Assembly (NCBI RefSeq): GCF_003935425.1
Contig: NZ_RHQN01000007.1
Location: forward strand, 1-64,000
Length of the DNA: 64,000 nt
Origin: Pseudomonas sp. v388
GTDB taxonomy: Bacteria; Pseudomonadota; Gammaproteobacteria; Pseudomonadales; Pseudomonadaceae
Reading direction: 5' to 3'
This document shows positions 53,228 through 63,279 of the stretch, in pieces. The notes under the pieces were generated by a model. That model did no database searches and was not told where the DNA came from. It saw only the letters and a program-made list of their open reading frames with translations. The position numbers and the translations under genes are program-made. The stretch's first letter is position 1. Each line of letters begins with the position of its first letter.

Positions 53228-53599
53228 GGTGAGATTTCCTGGGCGGTAGGCAGGCTGGGATTCTGCCACCGTCCGGTTTTTTTTGTCGGAGATTGGCACC
53301 ATCGTCCCGCTGCGCCTGCATGGCGATGACCGAATATGTCGCAGCCTCGTAAGTAGTGCCGGTGCCGCTCTCGTAAGCTGGGCGGTGATGAACGGTCGTG
53401 GGCGACGCCTTGGTTTGTGCGCTTTGCCGGTTTCCACGGTCACATCGACAGTCGAATCTGCTTACCCGGACACACCCGGGAACGGATTTTGGTTTTACAC
53501 TCGATGGGCTCGTGTCCATGCCAGATGGATGCATTGGCACAGCCGGTCGAGGCAGTTGCTCCAAGCCTCTCCAATAAAAGCCAAAGCGGAGTACCACAG
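53228..53599. other. Divergent promoter region between the acidic protein gene and gdhB
   Basis: 372 bases with no credible gene. A plus-strand frame runs through into gdhB but shows no coding pattern. A small inverted repeat CCCGG-N6-CCGGG lies at 53465-53480, and TTTTACACTCG near 53495 could form part of a gdhB promoter. GGAG lies about 8 nt before the gdhB ATG. Confidence 0.4.
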
Positions 53600-56500
53600 A
53601 TGGCGTTCTTCACCGCAGCCAGCAAGTCCGACTTCCAGCATCAACTGCAAGCGGCACTGGCTCAGCACATCAGCGAACAGGCACTGCCACAAGTGGCGCT
53701 GTTCGCCGAACAATTCTTCGGCATCATTTCCCTGGACGAGCTGACCCAGCGTCGGCTGTCCGACCTGGCAGGCTGCACCCTGTCGGCCTGGCGTCTGCTT
53801 GAGCGCTTCGAGCACTCCAGCCCGCAGGTCCGGGTCTACAACCCTGACTACGAGCGTCATGGATGGCAATCGACTCACACCGCCGTCGAAGTGCTGCATC
53901 ACGACCTGCCGTTCCTGGTGGATTCGGTGCGGACCGAACTCAACCGCCGTGGCTACAGCATCCACACCCTGCAGACCACCGTATTGAGTGTGCGCCGTGG
54001 CGCGGGCGGCCAGTTGCAGGAACTGCTGCCCAAGGGCACCGCCGGTGAGGGGATTCTCCAGGAATCCCTGATGTACCTGGAGATCGACCGCTGCGCCAAT
54101 GCCACCGAAATGAACGTGCTGGCCCGCGAGCTTCAGCAGGTGCTGGGCGAGGTGCGTGCGGCGGTCGGTGACTTCGAGCCGATGAAAGCGCGCCTGCACG
54201 AGCTGCTGGCCGGCATCGACACCAGCGAATACGCGGTCGCCGAGGAAGAGAAGGCCGAGATCAAGACCTTCCTGCACTGGCTGGTGGACAACCATTTCAC
54301 CTTTCTGGGCTACGAAGAGTTCGTGGTCAACAGCGGTGCCGATGGCGGCGAGCTGGTGTACGACGAGTCCTCGTTCCTGGGCCTGGCCCGGCTGCTGCGT
54401 CCCGGCCTGACCCGCGAAGAACTGCATATCGAAGACTATGCGGTGAACTACCTCAAGGAACCGACGCTGCTGTCCTTCGCCAAGGCCGCGCAGCCAAGCC
54501 GCGTGCATCGCCCGGCGTATCCGGATTTCGTCTCGATCCGCCAGATCGACGCTGCCGGCAATGTCATCAAGGAAAGCCGCTTCATGGGCCTGTACACCTC
54601 CTCGGTGTATGGCGAGAGCGTGCGGCAGATTCCGTACATCCGTCGCAAGGTCGCGGAAATCGAGCGCCGCTCCGGGTTCGACGCCAAGGCGCACCTGGGC
54701 AAGGAACTGGCGCAGGTAGTGGAAGTGCTGCCTCGTGACGACCTGTTCCAGACGCCGGTGGATGAATTGTTCACCACCGTGATGTCGATCGTGCAGATCC
54801 AGGAACGCAACAAGATCCGCGTGTTCCTGCGCAAGGACCCGTACGGCCGCTTCTGCTACTGCCTGGCCTACGTACCGCGCGACGTGTACTCCACCGAAGT
54901 GCGCCAGAAGATCCAGCAAGTGCTGATGGAGCGCCTCAAGGCCAGCGACTGCGAGTTCTGGACTTTCTTCTCCGAGTCGGTCCTGGCCCGTGTGCAGTTG
55001 ATCCTGCGCGTCGATCCCAAGGTCAACCTGGATATCGACCCGGTCCAGCTGGAAAACGAAGTCATCCAGGCTTGCCGTTCGTGGAAAGACGACTACGCCA
55101 GTCTGGTGGTGGAAAGCTTCGGCGAGGCCCACGGCACCAACGTGCTGGCCGACTTCCCGAAAGGCTTCCCGGCCGGCTACCGCGAGCGCTTTGCCGCGCA
55201 TTCGGCGGTGGTCGACATGCAGCACCTGCTGAGCCTGAGTGAAACCAACCCGCTGGTCATGAGCTTCTATCAGCCGCTGGCCGGTGGCCGTCAGCAACTG
55301 CACTGCAAGCTGTATCACGCCGATACGCCGCTGGCGCTGTCGGACGTGCTGCCGATCCTGGAAAACCTCGGGTTGCGTGTACTGGGTGAATTCCCGTATC
55401 GCCTGCATCACGCCAACGGTCGCGAGTTCTGGATCCACGACTTCGCTTTCTCCTACGGCGAAGGGCTGAACCTGGATATCCAGCAGCTCAACGACACCTT
55501 GCAGGACGCATTCGTCCATATCGTCAAGGGCGATGCCGAAAACGATGCGTTCAACCGTCTGGTGCTGACCGCCGGTCTGCCGTGGCGCGACGTGGCATTG
55601 CTGCGTGCCTACGCCCGTTACCTCAAGCAGATCCGCCTGGGCTTCGACCTGGGCTACATCGCCAGCACCCTGAACAACCACACCGATATCGCGCGAGAAC
55701 TGACGCGGTTGTTCAAGACCCGCTTCTATCTGGCGCGCAAGCTGGGTTCCGATGATCTGGACGACAAGCAACTGCGTCTGGAGCAGGCCATCCTGACGGC
55801 GCTGGACGACGTTCAAGTGCTCAACGAAGACCGCATCCTGCGGCGCTATCTGGACCTGATCAAAGCGACGCTGCGTACCAACTTCTATCAGACCGACGCC
55901 AACGGGCAGAACAAGAGCTACTTCAGCTTCAAGTTCAACCCGCGCCTGATCCCCGAGCTGCCCAAGCCGGTGCCCAAGTTCGAAATCTTCGTTTACTCGC
56001 CGCGGGTCGAAGGCGTGCACCTGCGCTTTGGCAATGTGGCGCGGGGCGGCCTGCGCTGGTCGGATCGTGAAGAGGACTACCGCACCGAAGTGCTGGGCCT
56101 GGTAAAAGCCCAGCATGTGAAAAACTCGGTTATCGTACCGGTCGGCGCCAAGGGTGGTTTCCTGCCACGACGCCTGCCATTGGGCGGCAGCCGCGATGAT
56201 ATCCATGCCGAAGGCGTCGCGTGCTACCGGATCTTCATTTCCGGGCTGCTGGACATTACCGACAACCTCAAGGAAGGCGTGCTCGTGCCGCCGGCCAACG
56301 TGGTACGCCATGATGACGACGACCCTTACCTGGTCGTGGCAGCGGACAAAGGGACCGCGACCTTCTCCGATATCGCCAACGGCATCGCCATCGACTACGG
56401 CTTCTGGCTCGGCGATGCGTTCGCTTCCGGTGGTTCGGCCGGTTACGACCACAAGAAAATGGGCATTACCGCCAAAGGCGCGTGGGTGGGCGTACAGCGT

Positions 56501-58456
56501 CACTTCCGTGAACGCGAAATCAACGTCCAGCAAGACAGCATCAGCGTGGTTGGCATCGGCGACATGGCCGGTGACGTATTCGGCAACGGTCTGTTGATGT
56601 CCGACAAGTTGCAACTGGTGGCGGCGTTCAACCACCTGCATATTTTCGTCGATCCCAACCCGGACCCGGCCACCAGCTTCGCCGAGCGTAAGCGCCTGTT
56701 CGACCTGCCGCGCTCGGCCTGGACCGACTACGACACCAGCATCATGTCCGCCGGTGGCGGCATCTTCCCGCGCAGCGCGAAGAGCATCGCCATCAGCCCG
56801 CAGATGAAAGAGCGCTTCGACATCAAGGCCGACAAACTGACGCCGACCGAGTTGCTCAACGCACTGCTCAAGGCGCCGGTGGATCTGTTGTGGAACGGCG
56901 GTATCGGGACTTACGTCAAGTCCAGTGAAGAAAGCCACGCGGATGTGGGCGACAAGGCCAACGACGCGCATCGCGTCAACGGCAATGAGTTGCGCTGCAA
57001 GGTGGTGGGCGAGGGCGGCAACCTGGGGATGACCCAGCTGGGCCGTGTCGAGTTCGGCCTCAATGGCGGCGCCACCAACACTGACTTCATCGACAACGCG
57101 GCCGGTGTCGATTGCTCCGACCACGAAGTGAACATCAAGATCCTGCTCAACGAAGTGGTGCAGGCCGGCGACATGACCGAAAAGCAGCGTAACCAGCTGC
57201 TGGAAAGCATGACCGACGAAGTCGGCAACCTGGTGCTGGGCAACAACTACAAGCAGACCCAGGCGCTGTCGCTGGCGGCGCGGCGTGCCTACGACCGGAT
57301 CGCCGAATACAAGCGTCTGATGAACGATCTGGAGGCGCGCGGCAAGCTGGACCGTGCCATCGAGTTCCTGCCTGGCGAAGAACAGATCGCCGAGCGGGTT
57401 GCCCAAGGCCAGGGTCTGAGCCGTGCGGAGCTGTCGGTGCTGATTTCGTACAGCAAGATCGACCTCAACGAAGCATTGCTTGAGTCCCGCGTGCCGGATG
57501 ACGATTACCTGGCGCGTGACATGGAAACCGCATTCCCGCCGTCGCTGGGCGCCAAGTTCTCCAAGACCATGCGCAGCCATCGCCTGAAGCGCGAAATCGT
57601 CAGCACCCAGATCGCCAACGACCTGGTCAACCACATGGGCATCACCTTCGTGCAGCGGCTCAAGGAGTCGACCGGCATGAGCGCCGCGAGTGTGGCCGGT
57701 GCCTACGTGACCGTGCGCGATATCTTCCATCTGCCGCACTGGTTCCGCCAGATCGAGGCACTGGACTACAAGGTTCCGGCCGAAATCCAGCTGTCGCTGA
57801 TGGATGAGCTGATGCGCCTGGGACGCCGTGCCACCCGCTGGTTCCTGCGCAGCCGTCGCAACGAACTGGACGCTGGTCGCGACGTGGCGCACTTCGGTCC
57901 GCATCTGGCGGCGCTGGGCCTCAAGCTCGACGAACTCCTGGAAGGTCCGACACGGGAAGTCTGGCAGGCGCGGTATCAGGCCTATGTCGAAGCCGGCGTG
58001 CCGGAGCTGTTGGCGCGGATGGTCGCGGGCACCAGCCACCTGTACACGCTGTTGCCGATCATCGAAGCCTCGGATGTCACCGGCCAGGACGCTGCCGACG
58101 TGGCCAAGGTGTACTTCGCCGTGGGCAGCGCGCTGGACCTCAACTGGTATCTGCAACAGATCAGCAACCTGCCGGTGGAAAACAACTGGCAGGCCCTGGC
58201 CCGTGAAGCGTTCCGTGACGACATCGACTGGCAGCAGCGGGCGATCACCGTTTCGGTGCTGCAGATGGCCGATGGTCCTTCGGAAGTGGAAGAGCGTCTG
58301 GCGCTGTGGCTGGAACAGCACGCGCTGATGGTCGAGCGCTGGCGCGCCATGCTGGTCGAACTGCGGGCAGCCAGCGGCACCGACTACGCCATGTATGCCG
58401 TCGCCAACCGCGAACTGCTGGACCTGGCAATGAGCGGGCAAACGCCGGTGGTGTGA
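53600..58456 (+). CDS. gdhB: NAD-specific glutamate dehydrogenase, large (180-kDa type)
   Basis: The enzyme deaminates glutamate to 2-oxoglutarate with NAD+ and serves arginine and glutamate catabolism. The 1618-residue length matches the large class known from Streptomyces and Pseudomonas. N-terminal ACT-like regions are followed by the catalytic domain: NVARGGLRWSDREEDYRTEVLGL (near 812), the Lys loop KNSVIVPVGAKGGF, SDIANGIAIDYGFWLGDAFASGG, and the dinucleotide-binding part VVGIGDMAGDVFGNG, then a long C-terminal region. The ATG at 53600 (MAFFTAASKSDF) is preferred to upstream starts because of its GGAG and the normal length. It is a single-gene unit with its own terminator. Confidence 0.95.
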   Translation: MAFFTAASKSDFQHQLQAALAQHISEQALPQVALFAEQFFGIISLDELTQRRLSDLAGCTLSAWRLLERFEHSSPQVRVYNPDYERHGWQSTHTAVEVLHHDLPFLVDSVRTELNRRGYSIHTLQTTVLSVRRGAGGQLQELLPKGTAGEGILQESLMYLEIDRCANATEMNVLARELQQVLGEVRAAVGDFEPMKARLHELLAGIDTSEYAVAEEEKAEIKTFLHWLVDNHFTFLGYEEFVVNSGADGGELVYDESSFLGLARLLRPGLTREELHIEDYAVNYLKEPTLLSFAKAAQPSRVHRPAYPDFVSIRQIDAAGNVIKESRFMGLYTSSVYGESVRQIPYIRRKVAEIERRSGFDAKAHLGKELAQVVEVLPRDDLFQTPVDELFTTVMSIVQIQERNKIRVFLRKDPYGRFCYCLAYVPRDVYSTEVRQKIQQVLMERLKASDCEFWTFFSESVLARVQLILRVDPKVNLDIDPVQLENEVIQACRSWKDDYASLVVESFGEAHGTNVLADFPKGFPAGYRERFAAHSAVVDMQHLLSLSETNPLVMSFYQPLAGGRQQLHCKLYHADTPLALSDVLPILENLGLRVLGEFPYRLHHANGREFWIHDFAFSYGEGLNLDIQQLNDTLQDAFVHIVKGDAENDAFNRLVLTAGLPWRDVALLRAYARYLKQIRLGFDLGYIASTLNNHTDIARELTRLFKTRFYLARKLGSDDLDDKQLRLEQAILTALDDVQVLNEDRILRRYLDLIKATLRTNFYQTDANGQNKSYFSFKFNPRLIPELPKPVPKFEIFVYSPRVEGVHLRFGNVARGGLRWSDREEDYRTEVLGLVKAQHVKNSVIVPVGAKGGFLPRRLPLGGSRDDIHAEGVACYRIFISGLLDITDNLKEGVLVPPANVVRHDDDDPYLVVAADKGTATFSDIANGIAIDYGFWLGDAFASGGSAGYDHKKMGITAKGAWVGVQRHFREREINVQQDSISVVGIGDMAGDVFGNGLLMSDKLQLVAAFNHLHIFVDPNPDPATSFAERKRLFDLPRSAWTDYDTSIMSAGGGIFPRSAKSIAISPQMKERFDIKADKLTPTELLNALLKAPVDLLWNGGIGTYVKSSEESHADVGDKANDAHRVNGNELRCKVVGEGGNLGMTQLGRVEFGLNGGATNTDFIDNAAGVDCSDHEVNIKILLNEVVQAGDMTEKQRNQLLESMTDEVGNLVLGNNYKQTQALSLAARRAYDRIAEYKRLMNDLEARGKLDRAIEFLPGEEQIAERVAQGQGLSRAELSVLISYSKIDLNEALLESRVPDDDYLARDMETAFPPSLGAKFSKTMRSHRLKREIVSTQIANDLVNHMGITFVQRLKESTGMSAASVAGAYVTVRDIFHLPHWFRQIEALDYKVPAEIQLSLMDELMRLGRRATRWFLRSRRNELDAGRDVAHFGPHLAALGLKLDELLEGPTREVWQARYQAYVEAGVPELLARMVAGTSHLYTLLPIIEASDVTGQDAADVAKVYFAVGSALDLNWYLQQISNLPVENNWQALAREAFRDDIDWQQRAITVSVLQMADGPSEVEERLALWLEQHALMVERWRAMLVELRAASGTDYAMYAVANRELLDLAMSGQTPVV

Positions 58457-58476
58457 TGCGTTGAGCTGCTAAAAGA

Positions 58477-58508
58477 AAACCTCGCATCGAAAGGTGCGGG
58501 GTTTTTTT
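58477..58508 (+). terminator. Intrinsic terminator after gdhB
   Basis: AAACCTCGCA (58477-58486) pairs with TGCGGGGTTT (58495-58504) with one G-T wobble, followed by a run of T. Confidence 0.9.
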
Positions 58509-58527
58509 GTGGGGCAATACAACTTTC

Positions 58528-58555
58528 GTGGGAGCGGACCGGGCGGCGCTCCCAC
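58528..58555. repeat. REP-like hairpin
   Basis: GTGGGAGC at 58528 and GCTCCCAC at 58548-58555 form an 8-bp stem around GGACCGGGCGGC, the GTGGGAGCGGACC variant of the Pseudomonas REP. A related variant is found at 62155. Confidence 0.7.
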
Positions 58556-58623
58556 CGGTTCTGCGCAAAACCCGCGCCCTCCCACAGATCATCGCAAGAC
58601 AGTTGCTACAGGAAACGCGCCCA

Positions 58624-58655
58624 TAAAAAACCCCGCACAAGGCGGGGTTCTTTTT
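58624..58655 (-). terminator. Intrinsic terminator after acnB
   Basis: AACCCCGC and GCGGGGTT form an 8-bp stem with a short loop. On the minus strand it is followed by TTTTTTAT and on the plus strand by CTTTTT, so it may work in both directions. Confidence 0.9.
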
Positions 58656-58672
58656 GACGCTTCTGCTCGTGT

Positions 58673-61282
58673 TTACGCTTGAACGACCGGGATGTTGGCG
58701 TTCGCGGCGGCTTCACGGAACTCGGCGATCTGATCGAAGCTCAGGTAGCGGTACACGTCCGCTGCCATGGTATCGATCTGGTTGGCGTAGCCCATGTACT
58801 CCTCGACGGTCGGCAGGCGACCCAGGATCGATGCGACGGACGCCAGCTCGGCCGAGGCCAGGTAGACGTTCGCGCCGTCACCCAGACGGTTCGGGAAGTT
58901 ACGGGTCGAGGTCGACACCACGGTAGAGTTCGGCTCGACGCGTGCCTGGTTACCCATGCACAGCGAGCAGCCTGGCATTTCCATGCGTGCGCCGGCCTTG
59001 CCGTAGATGCCGTAATAACCTTCTTCGGTAAGCTGGTGAGCGTCCATCTTGGTCGGCGGCGACAGCCACAGACGGGTCGGCAACTGGCCCTTGACCTGAT
59101 CCAGCAACTTGCCCGCAGCGCGGAAGTGGCCGATGTTGGTCATGCACGAACCGATGAACACTTCGTCGATCTTCTCGCCCTGAACCGAAGACAGCAGACG
59201 AGCATCGTCCGGATCGTTCGGCGCGCAGAGCACTGGCTCCTTGACGTCGGCCAGATCGATTTCGATGATTTCGGCGTATTCGGCGTCGGCATCGGCAACC
59301 AGCAGTTCCGGGTTGGCGATCCAGGCTTCCATCGCCTGGGCACGACGCTCCAGGGTGCGTGGGTCGCCGTAGCCCTGTTCGATCATCCAGCGCAGCAGAG
59401 TGACGTTGGAACGCAGGTACTCGGTGATCGACTCCTTGGACAGCTTGATGGTGCAGCCTGCAGCCGAACGTTCTGCCGAGGCGTCGGACAGTTCGAAGGC
59501 TTGCTCGACGGTCAGGGTTTCCAGACCTTCGATTTCCAGGATGCGGCCGGAGAAGGCGTTCTTCTTGCCTTTCTTCTCGACGGTCAACAAGCCTTTCTGG
59601 ATCGCGTAGTACGGGATCGCGTGAACCAGGTCGCGCAGGGTGATGCCGGGTTGCAGCTTGCCCTTGAAGCGAACCAGGATCGACTCGGGCATGTCCAGCG
59701 GCATCACGCCGGTGGCGGCGGCGAAGGCGACCAGGCCGGAACCGGCCGGGAAGGAGATGCCGATCGGGAAGCGGGTGTGCGAGTCGCCACCGGTACCGAC
59801 GGTGTCCGGCAGCAGCATGCGGTTCAGCCAGCTGTGGATGATGCCGTCGCCCGGACGCAGGGAAACGCCGCCACGGGTCATGATGAAGTCAGGCAGCGTG
59901 TGGTGCGTGGTGACGTCGATCGGTTTTGGATAAGCCGCAGTGTGGCAGAAGGACTGCATGACCAGATCGGTGGAGAAACCCAGGCAAGCCAGGTCTTTGA
60001 GCTCGTCACGAGTCATCGGGCCGGTGGTGTCCTGGGAACCGACGGTAGTCATCTTCGGTTCGCAGTAGGTGCCTGGACGGACACCTTTGCCTTCCGGCAG
60101 ACCGCACGCCTTGCCGACCATTTTCTGCGCCAGGGTGAAACCCTTGCCGGTGTCGACAGGGGCTTCAGGCAGCTTGAACAGATCGGTCGGACCAAGGCCC
60201 AGCTCCGCGCGAGCCTTGTCGGTCAGGCCGCGGCCGATGATCAGCGGGATACGGCCGCCGGCACGGACTTCGTCCAACAGGACCGGCGTCTTCATTTCGA
60301 AGGTGGCCAGGACTTCGTCGGTGCCGTGCTTGCAGACCTTGCCGGCATGCGGATACAGGTCGATCACGTCGCCCATGTTCATGTTGCTGACGTCGAACTC
60401 GATCGGCAGGGCGCCGGCGTCTTCCATGGTGTTGTAGAAAATCGGAGCGATCTTGCTGCCGAAGCAGAAGCCGCCGGCACGCTTGTTCGGCACGTAGGGA
60501 ACGTCGTCGCCGAAGAACCACAGCACCGAGTTGGTCGCCGATTTACGCGAGGAACCGGTACCGACCACGTCACCGACGTAGGCGATAGGGAAGCCCTGGC
60601 CGCGCATTTCTTCGATCTGTTTCATTGGGCCGATGGAGCCCTGTACGTCCGGCACGATGCCTTCACGGGCCATTTTCAGCATGGCCAGGGCGTGCAGCGG
60701 AATGTCGGGACGCGACCAGGCATCAGGTGCCGGGGACAGGTCGTCGGTGTTGGTTTCGCCGGCGACCTTGAAGACGCGCAGGCTGATCTTGTCGGCCAGT
60801 ACCGGACGCTTCTTGAACCACTCGCCATCGGCCCAGGATTGCAGGACCGCCTTGGCGTGAGCGTTGCCGTTCCGGGCTTTTTCAGCGACGTCATGGAAGG
60901 CGTCGAACATCAGCAGGGTGTGCTTGAGCTGTTCGGCGGCGACCGGCGCCAGGGTCTCGTCGTCCAGAAGGTCAACCAGCGTGACGATGTTGTAACCGCC
61001 TTGCATGGTGCCCAGCAGCTCGGTGGCGCGCTTGCGGTCGATCAGCGGGGAAGACACTTCGCCCTTGGCCAGGGCGGACAGGAAACCGGCCTTGACGTAG
61101 GCAGCTTCGTCAACGCCTGGCGGTACGCGGTTGGTGATCAGGTCGACAAGGAAAGCTTCTTCGCCAGCCGGAGGGTTCTTCAGCAGTTCGATCAGACCTG
61201 CGGTTTGTTCGGCGTTAAGCGGCTGGGGCACGATGCCCTGGGCGGCACGCTCTTCGATGTGTTTACGGTAGGCTTCAAGCAC
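58673..61282 (-). CDS. acnB: Aconitate hydratase B
   Basis: AcnB is the main TCA-cycle aconitase, a 4Fe-4S enzyme interconverting citrate and isocitrate. The 869-residue protein has the AcnB order: N-terminal HEAT-like domain ([19 protein letters not shown]), swivel domain with [15 protein letters not shown], then the catalytic domains with [36 protein letters not shown], and the cluster Cys in [16 protein letters not shown] and [12 protein letters not shown]. The ATG at 61282 fits the family start. An inverted-repeat element lies 115-253 bp upstream and may affect its expression. Confidence 0.97.
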   Translation of the reverse strand: MLEAYRKHIEERAAQGIVPQPLNAEQTAGLIELLKNPPAGEEAFLVDLITNRVPPGVDEAAYVKAGFLSALAKGEVSSPLIDRKRATELLGTMQGGYNIVTLVDLLDDETLAPVAAEQLKHTLLMFDAFHDVAEKARNGNAHAKAVLQSWADGEWFKKRPVLADKISLRVFKVAGETNTDDLSPAPDAWSRPDIPLHALAMLKMAREGIVPDVQGSIGPMKQIEEMRGQGFPIAYVGDVVGTGSSRKSATNSVLWFFGDDVPYVPNKRAGGFCFGSKIAPIFYNTMEDAGALPIEFDVSNMNMGDVIDLYPHAGKVCKHGTDEVLATFEMKTPVLLDEVRAGGRIPLIIGRGLTDKARAELGLGPTDLFKLPEAPVDTGKGFTLAQKMVGKACGLPEGKGVRPGTYCEPKMTTVGSQDTTGPMTRDELKDLACLGFSTDLVMQSFCHTAAYPKPIDVTTHHTLPDFIMTRGGVSLRPGDGIIHSWLNRMLLPDTVGTGGDSHTRFPIGISFPAGSGLVAFAAATGVMPLDMPESILVRFKGKLQPGITLRDLVHAIPYYAIQKGLLTVEKKGKKNAFSGRILEIEGLETLTVEQAFELSDASAERSAAGCTIKLSKESITEYLRSNVTLLRWMIEQGYGDPRTLERRAQAMEAWIANPELLVADADAEYAEIIEIDLADVKEPVLCAPNDPDDARLLSSVQGEKIDEVFIGSCMTNIGHFRAAGKLLDQVKGQLPTRLWLSPPTKMDAHQLTEEGYYGIYGKAGARMEMPGCSLCMGNQARVEPNSTVVSTSTRNFPNRLGDGANVYLASAELASVASILGRLPTVEEYMGYANQIDTMAADVYRYLSFDQIAEFREAAANANIPVVQA

Positions 61283-61682
61283 AGTATTACCCTCATCAGT
61301 GGTCCCAAATGGGTGTCCGGGACGCTCATCCAGAAATCACTCGTACCCACGCAAGGCTTATAAGCGTTGTCGGCAGGGTCTGGGTGATTTCTCACAGAAG
61401 CTGTTTTCAAAGTTTTACGCCTGCAGGACGGGGGGAGGGCCGGCCGACACAACCATTCGTGATGAGGGAATGGCCTGTCGGCACCGTACTGCCGGATTAA
61501 CTTGACTGTGCTCGTGACGCTTTGAAAACAGCTTCCAACGGACATTGGCGCCTTAAAAGGCTCGCTGATTCTACGGCAATTCTTCCCCGAAGGTAAGTTG
61601 AACCGGTCACGTTCGGGGGTGACCCTCGTTAGACAAAGGGCTAACATGGGCGCTCGTTTCGCCTGCCGTTGTCCGTCCAGCC
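61283..61682. other. Divergent region between acnB and the DUF1289 gene
   Basis: 400 bases without a credible gene; short open frames on the plus strand lack ribosome binding sites. The region contains the inverted-repeat element at 61397-61535 and presumably both divergent promoters. Confidence 0.5.
61397..61535. repeat. Nested inverted repeats upstream of acnB
   Basis: GAAGCTGTTTTCAAAG (61397-61412) and CTTTGAAAACAGCTTC (61520-61535) are a perfect 16-bp inverted repeat. Inside lies a second hairpin: GCCGACA (61443-61449), CCATTC (61453-61458), 9-nt loop, GAATGG (61468-61473), TGTCGGC (61476-61482). The order suggests either a structured RNA, a pair of binding sites able to loop DNA, or a small mobile element with terminal inverted repeats. 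Confidence 0.75.
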
Positions 61683-62147
61683 ATGCCAGATCAAATCATC
61701 AAGACCCCATGCGTCGGCCTTTGCTCCACTGTTTACGGGGATCTGGTGTGCCGTGGCTGCAAGCGCTTCCATCACGAAGTGATCCACTGGAACGGCTATA
61801 ACGAGCAGGAGAAGCGTGCGGTGTGGCTGCGGCTGGAAAAGCTGCTGGTGCAGGTGATGACCGCCAAACTGGAGGTCTTTGATCCCGAGAAGCTGCGGAT
61901 GCAGTTGACCCAGCGCAAGATTCGCTTTGTCCCGCATCAGTCCGAATATTGCTGGGCCTACCAGCTGATTGCCCGCGGCGCGCGGGTGATCAGCCAGGTC
62001 GAAGCCTACGGTTTCGTGCTGCTGCCCGAGTTCCGCGACTGGACGCTTCCCGAATTGCGCGATGCCATTGATCGGGAATTCTTCCTGCTGTCCGAGGCCC
62101 ATTACGAGCGCTATATCGCGCCGAACTTTTTGCGTGATGCCCTGTAG
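61683..62147 (+). CDS. DUF1289 family protein
   Basis: A 154-residue protein whose first 35 residues hold the DUF1289 Cys motif CVGLCSTVYGDLVCRGCKR, likely binding zinc or an iron-sulfur cluster, followed by FHHEVIHWNGYNEQEKRAVW. The longer C-terminal part (KIRFVPHQSEYCWAYQLIARG) is of unknown role. No clear Shine-Dalgarno precedes the ATG. It is divergent from acnB. Function unknown. Confidence 0.82.
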   Translation: MPDQIIKTPCVGLCSTVYGDLVCRGCKRFHHEVIHWNGYNEQEKRAVWLRLEKLLVQVMTAKLEVFDPEKLRMQLTQRKIRFVPHQSEYCWAYQLIARGARVISQVEAYGFVLLPEFRDWTLPELRDAIDREFFLLSEAHYERYIAPNFLRDAL

Positions 62148-62151
62148 TTCT

Positions 62152-62259
62152 TGAGAGCGGACCGGGCGGCGCTCCGTTTGTCCGCGAAAGGGTCGGTACC
62201 GCCAGCACATCTGCTGTGGCCGACCCAATGTCTTCGCGAACAAGTCCGTTCCTACAGCT
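62152..62259. repeat. REPIN-like element after the DUF1289 gene
   Basis: GAGAGCGGACCGGGCGGCGCTCC on the left and CTTCGCGAACAAGTCCGTTCC in inverse sense on the right frame an inner inverted repeat GGGTCGG (62190-62196) / CCGACCC (62220-62226). It fills the gap between two convergent genes, where it may act as a bidirectional stop. Confidence 0.65.
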
Positions 62260-62268
62260 TCGATAGCT

Positions 62269-63132
62269 TCACGGTTTGCGCAGACCCTCCTCCAGATGCG
62301 CGATGACCGCCTCGGTCTTGAGCACCAGCACGTCACTTTCCAGAGCATCGAGCACCGCTTCGGCGGTGTTGCCGATCAGCGCGCCGGACAGGCCGGAACG
62401 GGCCACGGTGCCGATGATGGTCAGTACCGCTTGCAGGTGATGGGCGGTATGCGGGATCAGCACGTCGGCCGGACCTTCGGCGATATGCAAATGATCGGTG
62501 TCGACGTCGAACTGCGCCTGGAATGCCTGGCACTCGTCCCGATAGCGCGCCTCGATGCTCTCCCGCAGTCGGTAGATCGGGTCGGCCGCCGCCAGCATTG
62601 GCGAAGGATAAGCGGTTACCACGTACAGTTCGCCCTGGGCCAGCGCGGCGATGCCGTGACCGTAGTCGACGATGCTGTAATGCAGCGCCTTGTGTTCCGC
62701 TTCCCGGTTGCCCAGATCCACTGCCGCCAGAACCACGCCGCCGGTCCAGGGTCGCTCGGTCTTGACCATCAATACCTGGCTTGGGCAGTAGCGCAGCAGT
62801 TTCCAGTCGTCGGGCGTCAGTAGCGCCTTTTTCAACGGGTTGTCGGGCAGATGCTGCTTGACCACCAAGTCACAGCCGCGTGCCTGCTGGGCCTTGATGA
62901 TGGTCTTGTGGGCTGAATCGTCCCAGTCCTGTTCGATACTGACCGTGAAACCTTCTTCGACCAGGCCCGCTCGCAGGTCTTCGAGCAGCAGGTCGTGCAC
63001 CGGCTTCCGGGTGCAGACCAGCAGATGCAGGTGGGCCTGGGTGACTTCCGCCAGCAGGCAGGCGCGCTTGAGCGCCAGGCTATCGGGGTGATCCGGTTCG
63101 ATGACGACCAGAATGCTGCGAATCGATTGCAT
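62269..63132 (-). CDS. Universal stress protein, tandem UspA domains
   Basis: The 287-residue protein is two UspA-like domains in tandem, as in UspE. Domain 1 starts MQSIRSILVVIEPDHPDSLALKRA and domain 2 GGVVLAAVDLGNREAEHKALHYSI. The second ends TIIGTVARSGLSGALIGNTAEAVLDALESDVLVLK, with G-x2-R-x-G-x9-GN-like spacing typical of nucleotide-binding Usp. Such proteins support survival under anaerobic or stress conditions. The start at 63132 is chosen over one 15 bp upstream. It is divergent from miaE. Confidence 0.87.
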   Translation of the reverse strand: MQSIRSILVVIEPDHPDSLALKRACLLAEVTQAHLHLLVCTRKPVHDLLLEDLRAGLVEEGFTVSIEQDWDDSAHKTIIKAQQARGCDLVVKQHLPDNPLKKALLTPDDWKLLRYCPSQVLMVKTERPWTGGVVLAAVDLGNREAEHKALHYSIVDYGHGIAALAQGELYVVTAYPSPMLAAADPIYRLRESIEARYRDECQAFQAQFDVDTDHLHIAEGPADVLIPHTAHHLQAVLTIIGTVARSGLSGALIGNTAEAVLDALESDVLVLKTEAVIAHLEEGLRKP

Positions 63133-63279
63133 GACGGCGCTCCGCACGATGTGGGCCTGCCGCTAACTATAGTCGGCCTGAATCCGCCCCGCGGCTGATC
63201 CGGATCAGCGCATTTGGGTCGCCGACAGCGCGGGCCGCTCGTATAATGCCCGGCTTTGCCCTCGGTCATCTGTGAGCCT

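Noticed and set aside
53495-58441. A 1648-codon open frame on the minus strand, opposite gdhB
   Set aside because: It mirrors gdhB codons, has no ribosome binding site, and gives low-complexity His/Gln/Val-rich protein; high third-position GC in the real gene removes stops on the other strand.
58679-61363. An 894-codon open frame on the plus strand, opposite acnB
   Set aside because: Same shadow effect; acnB on the minus strand is unmistakable from end to end.
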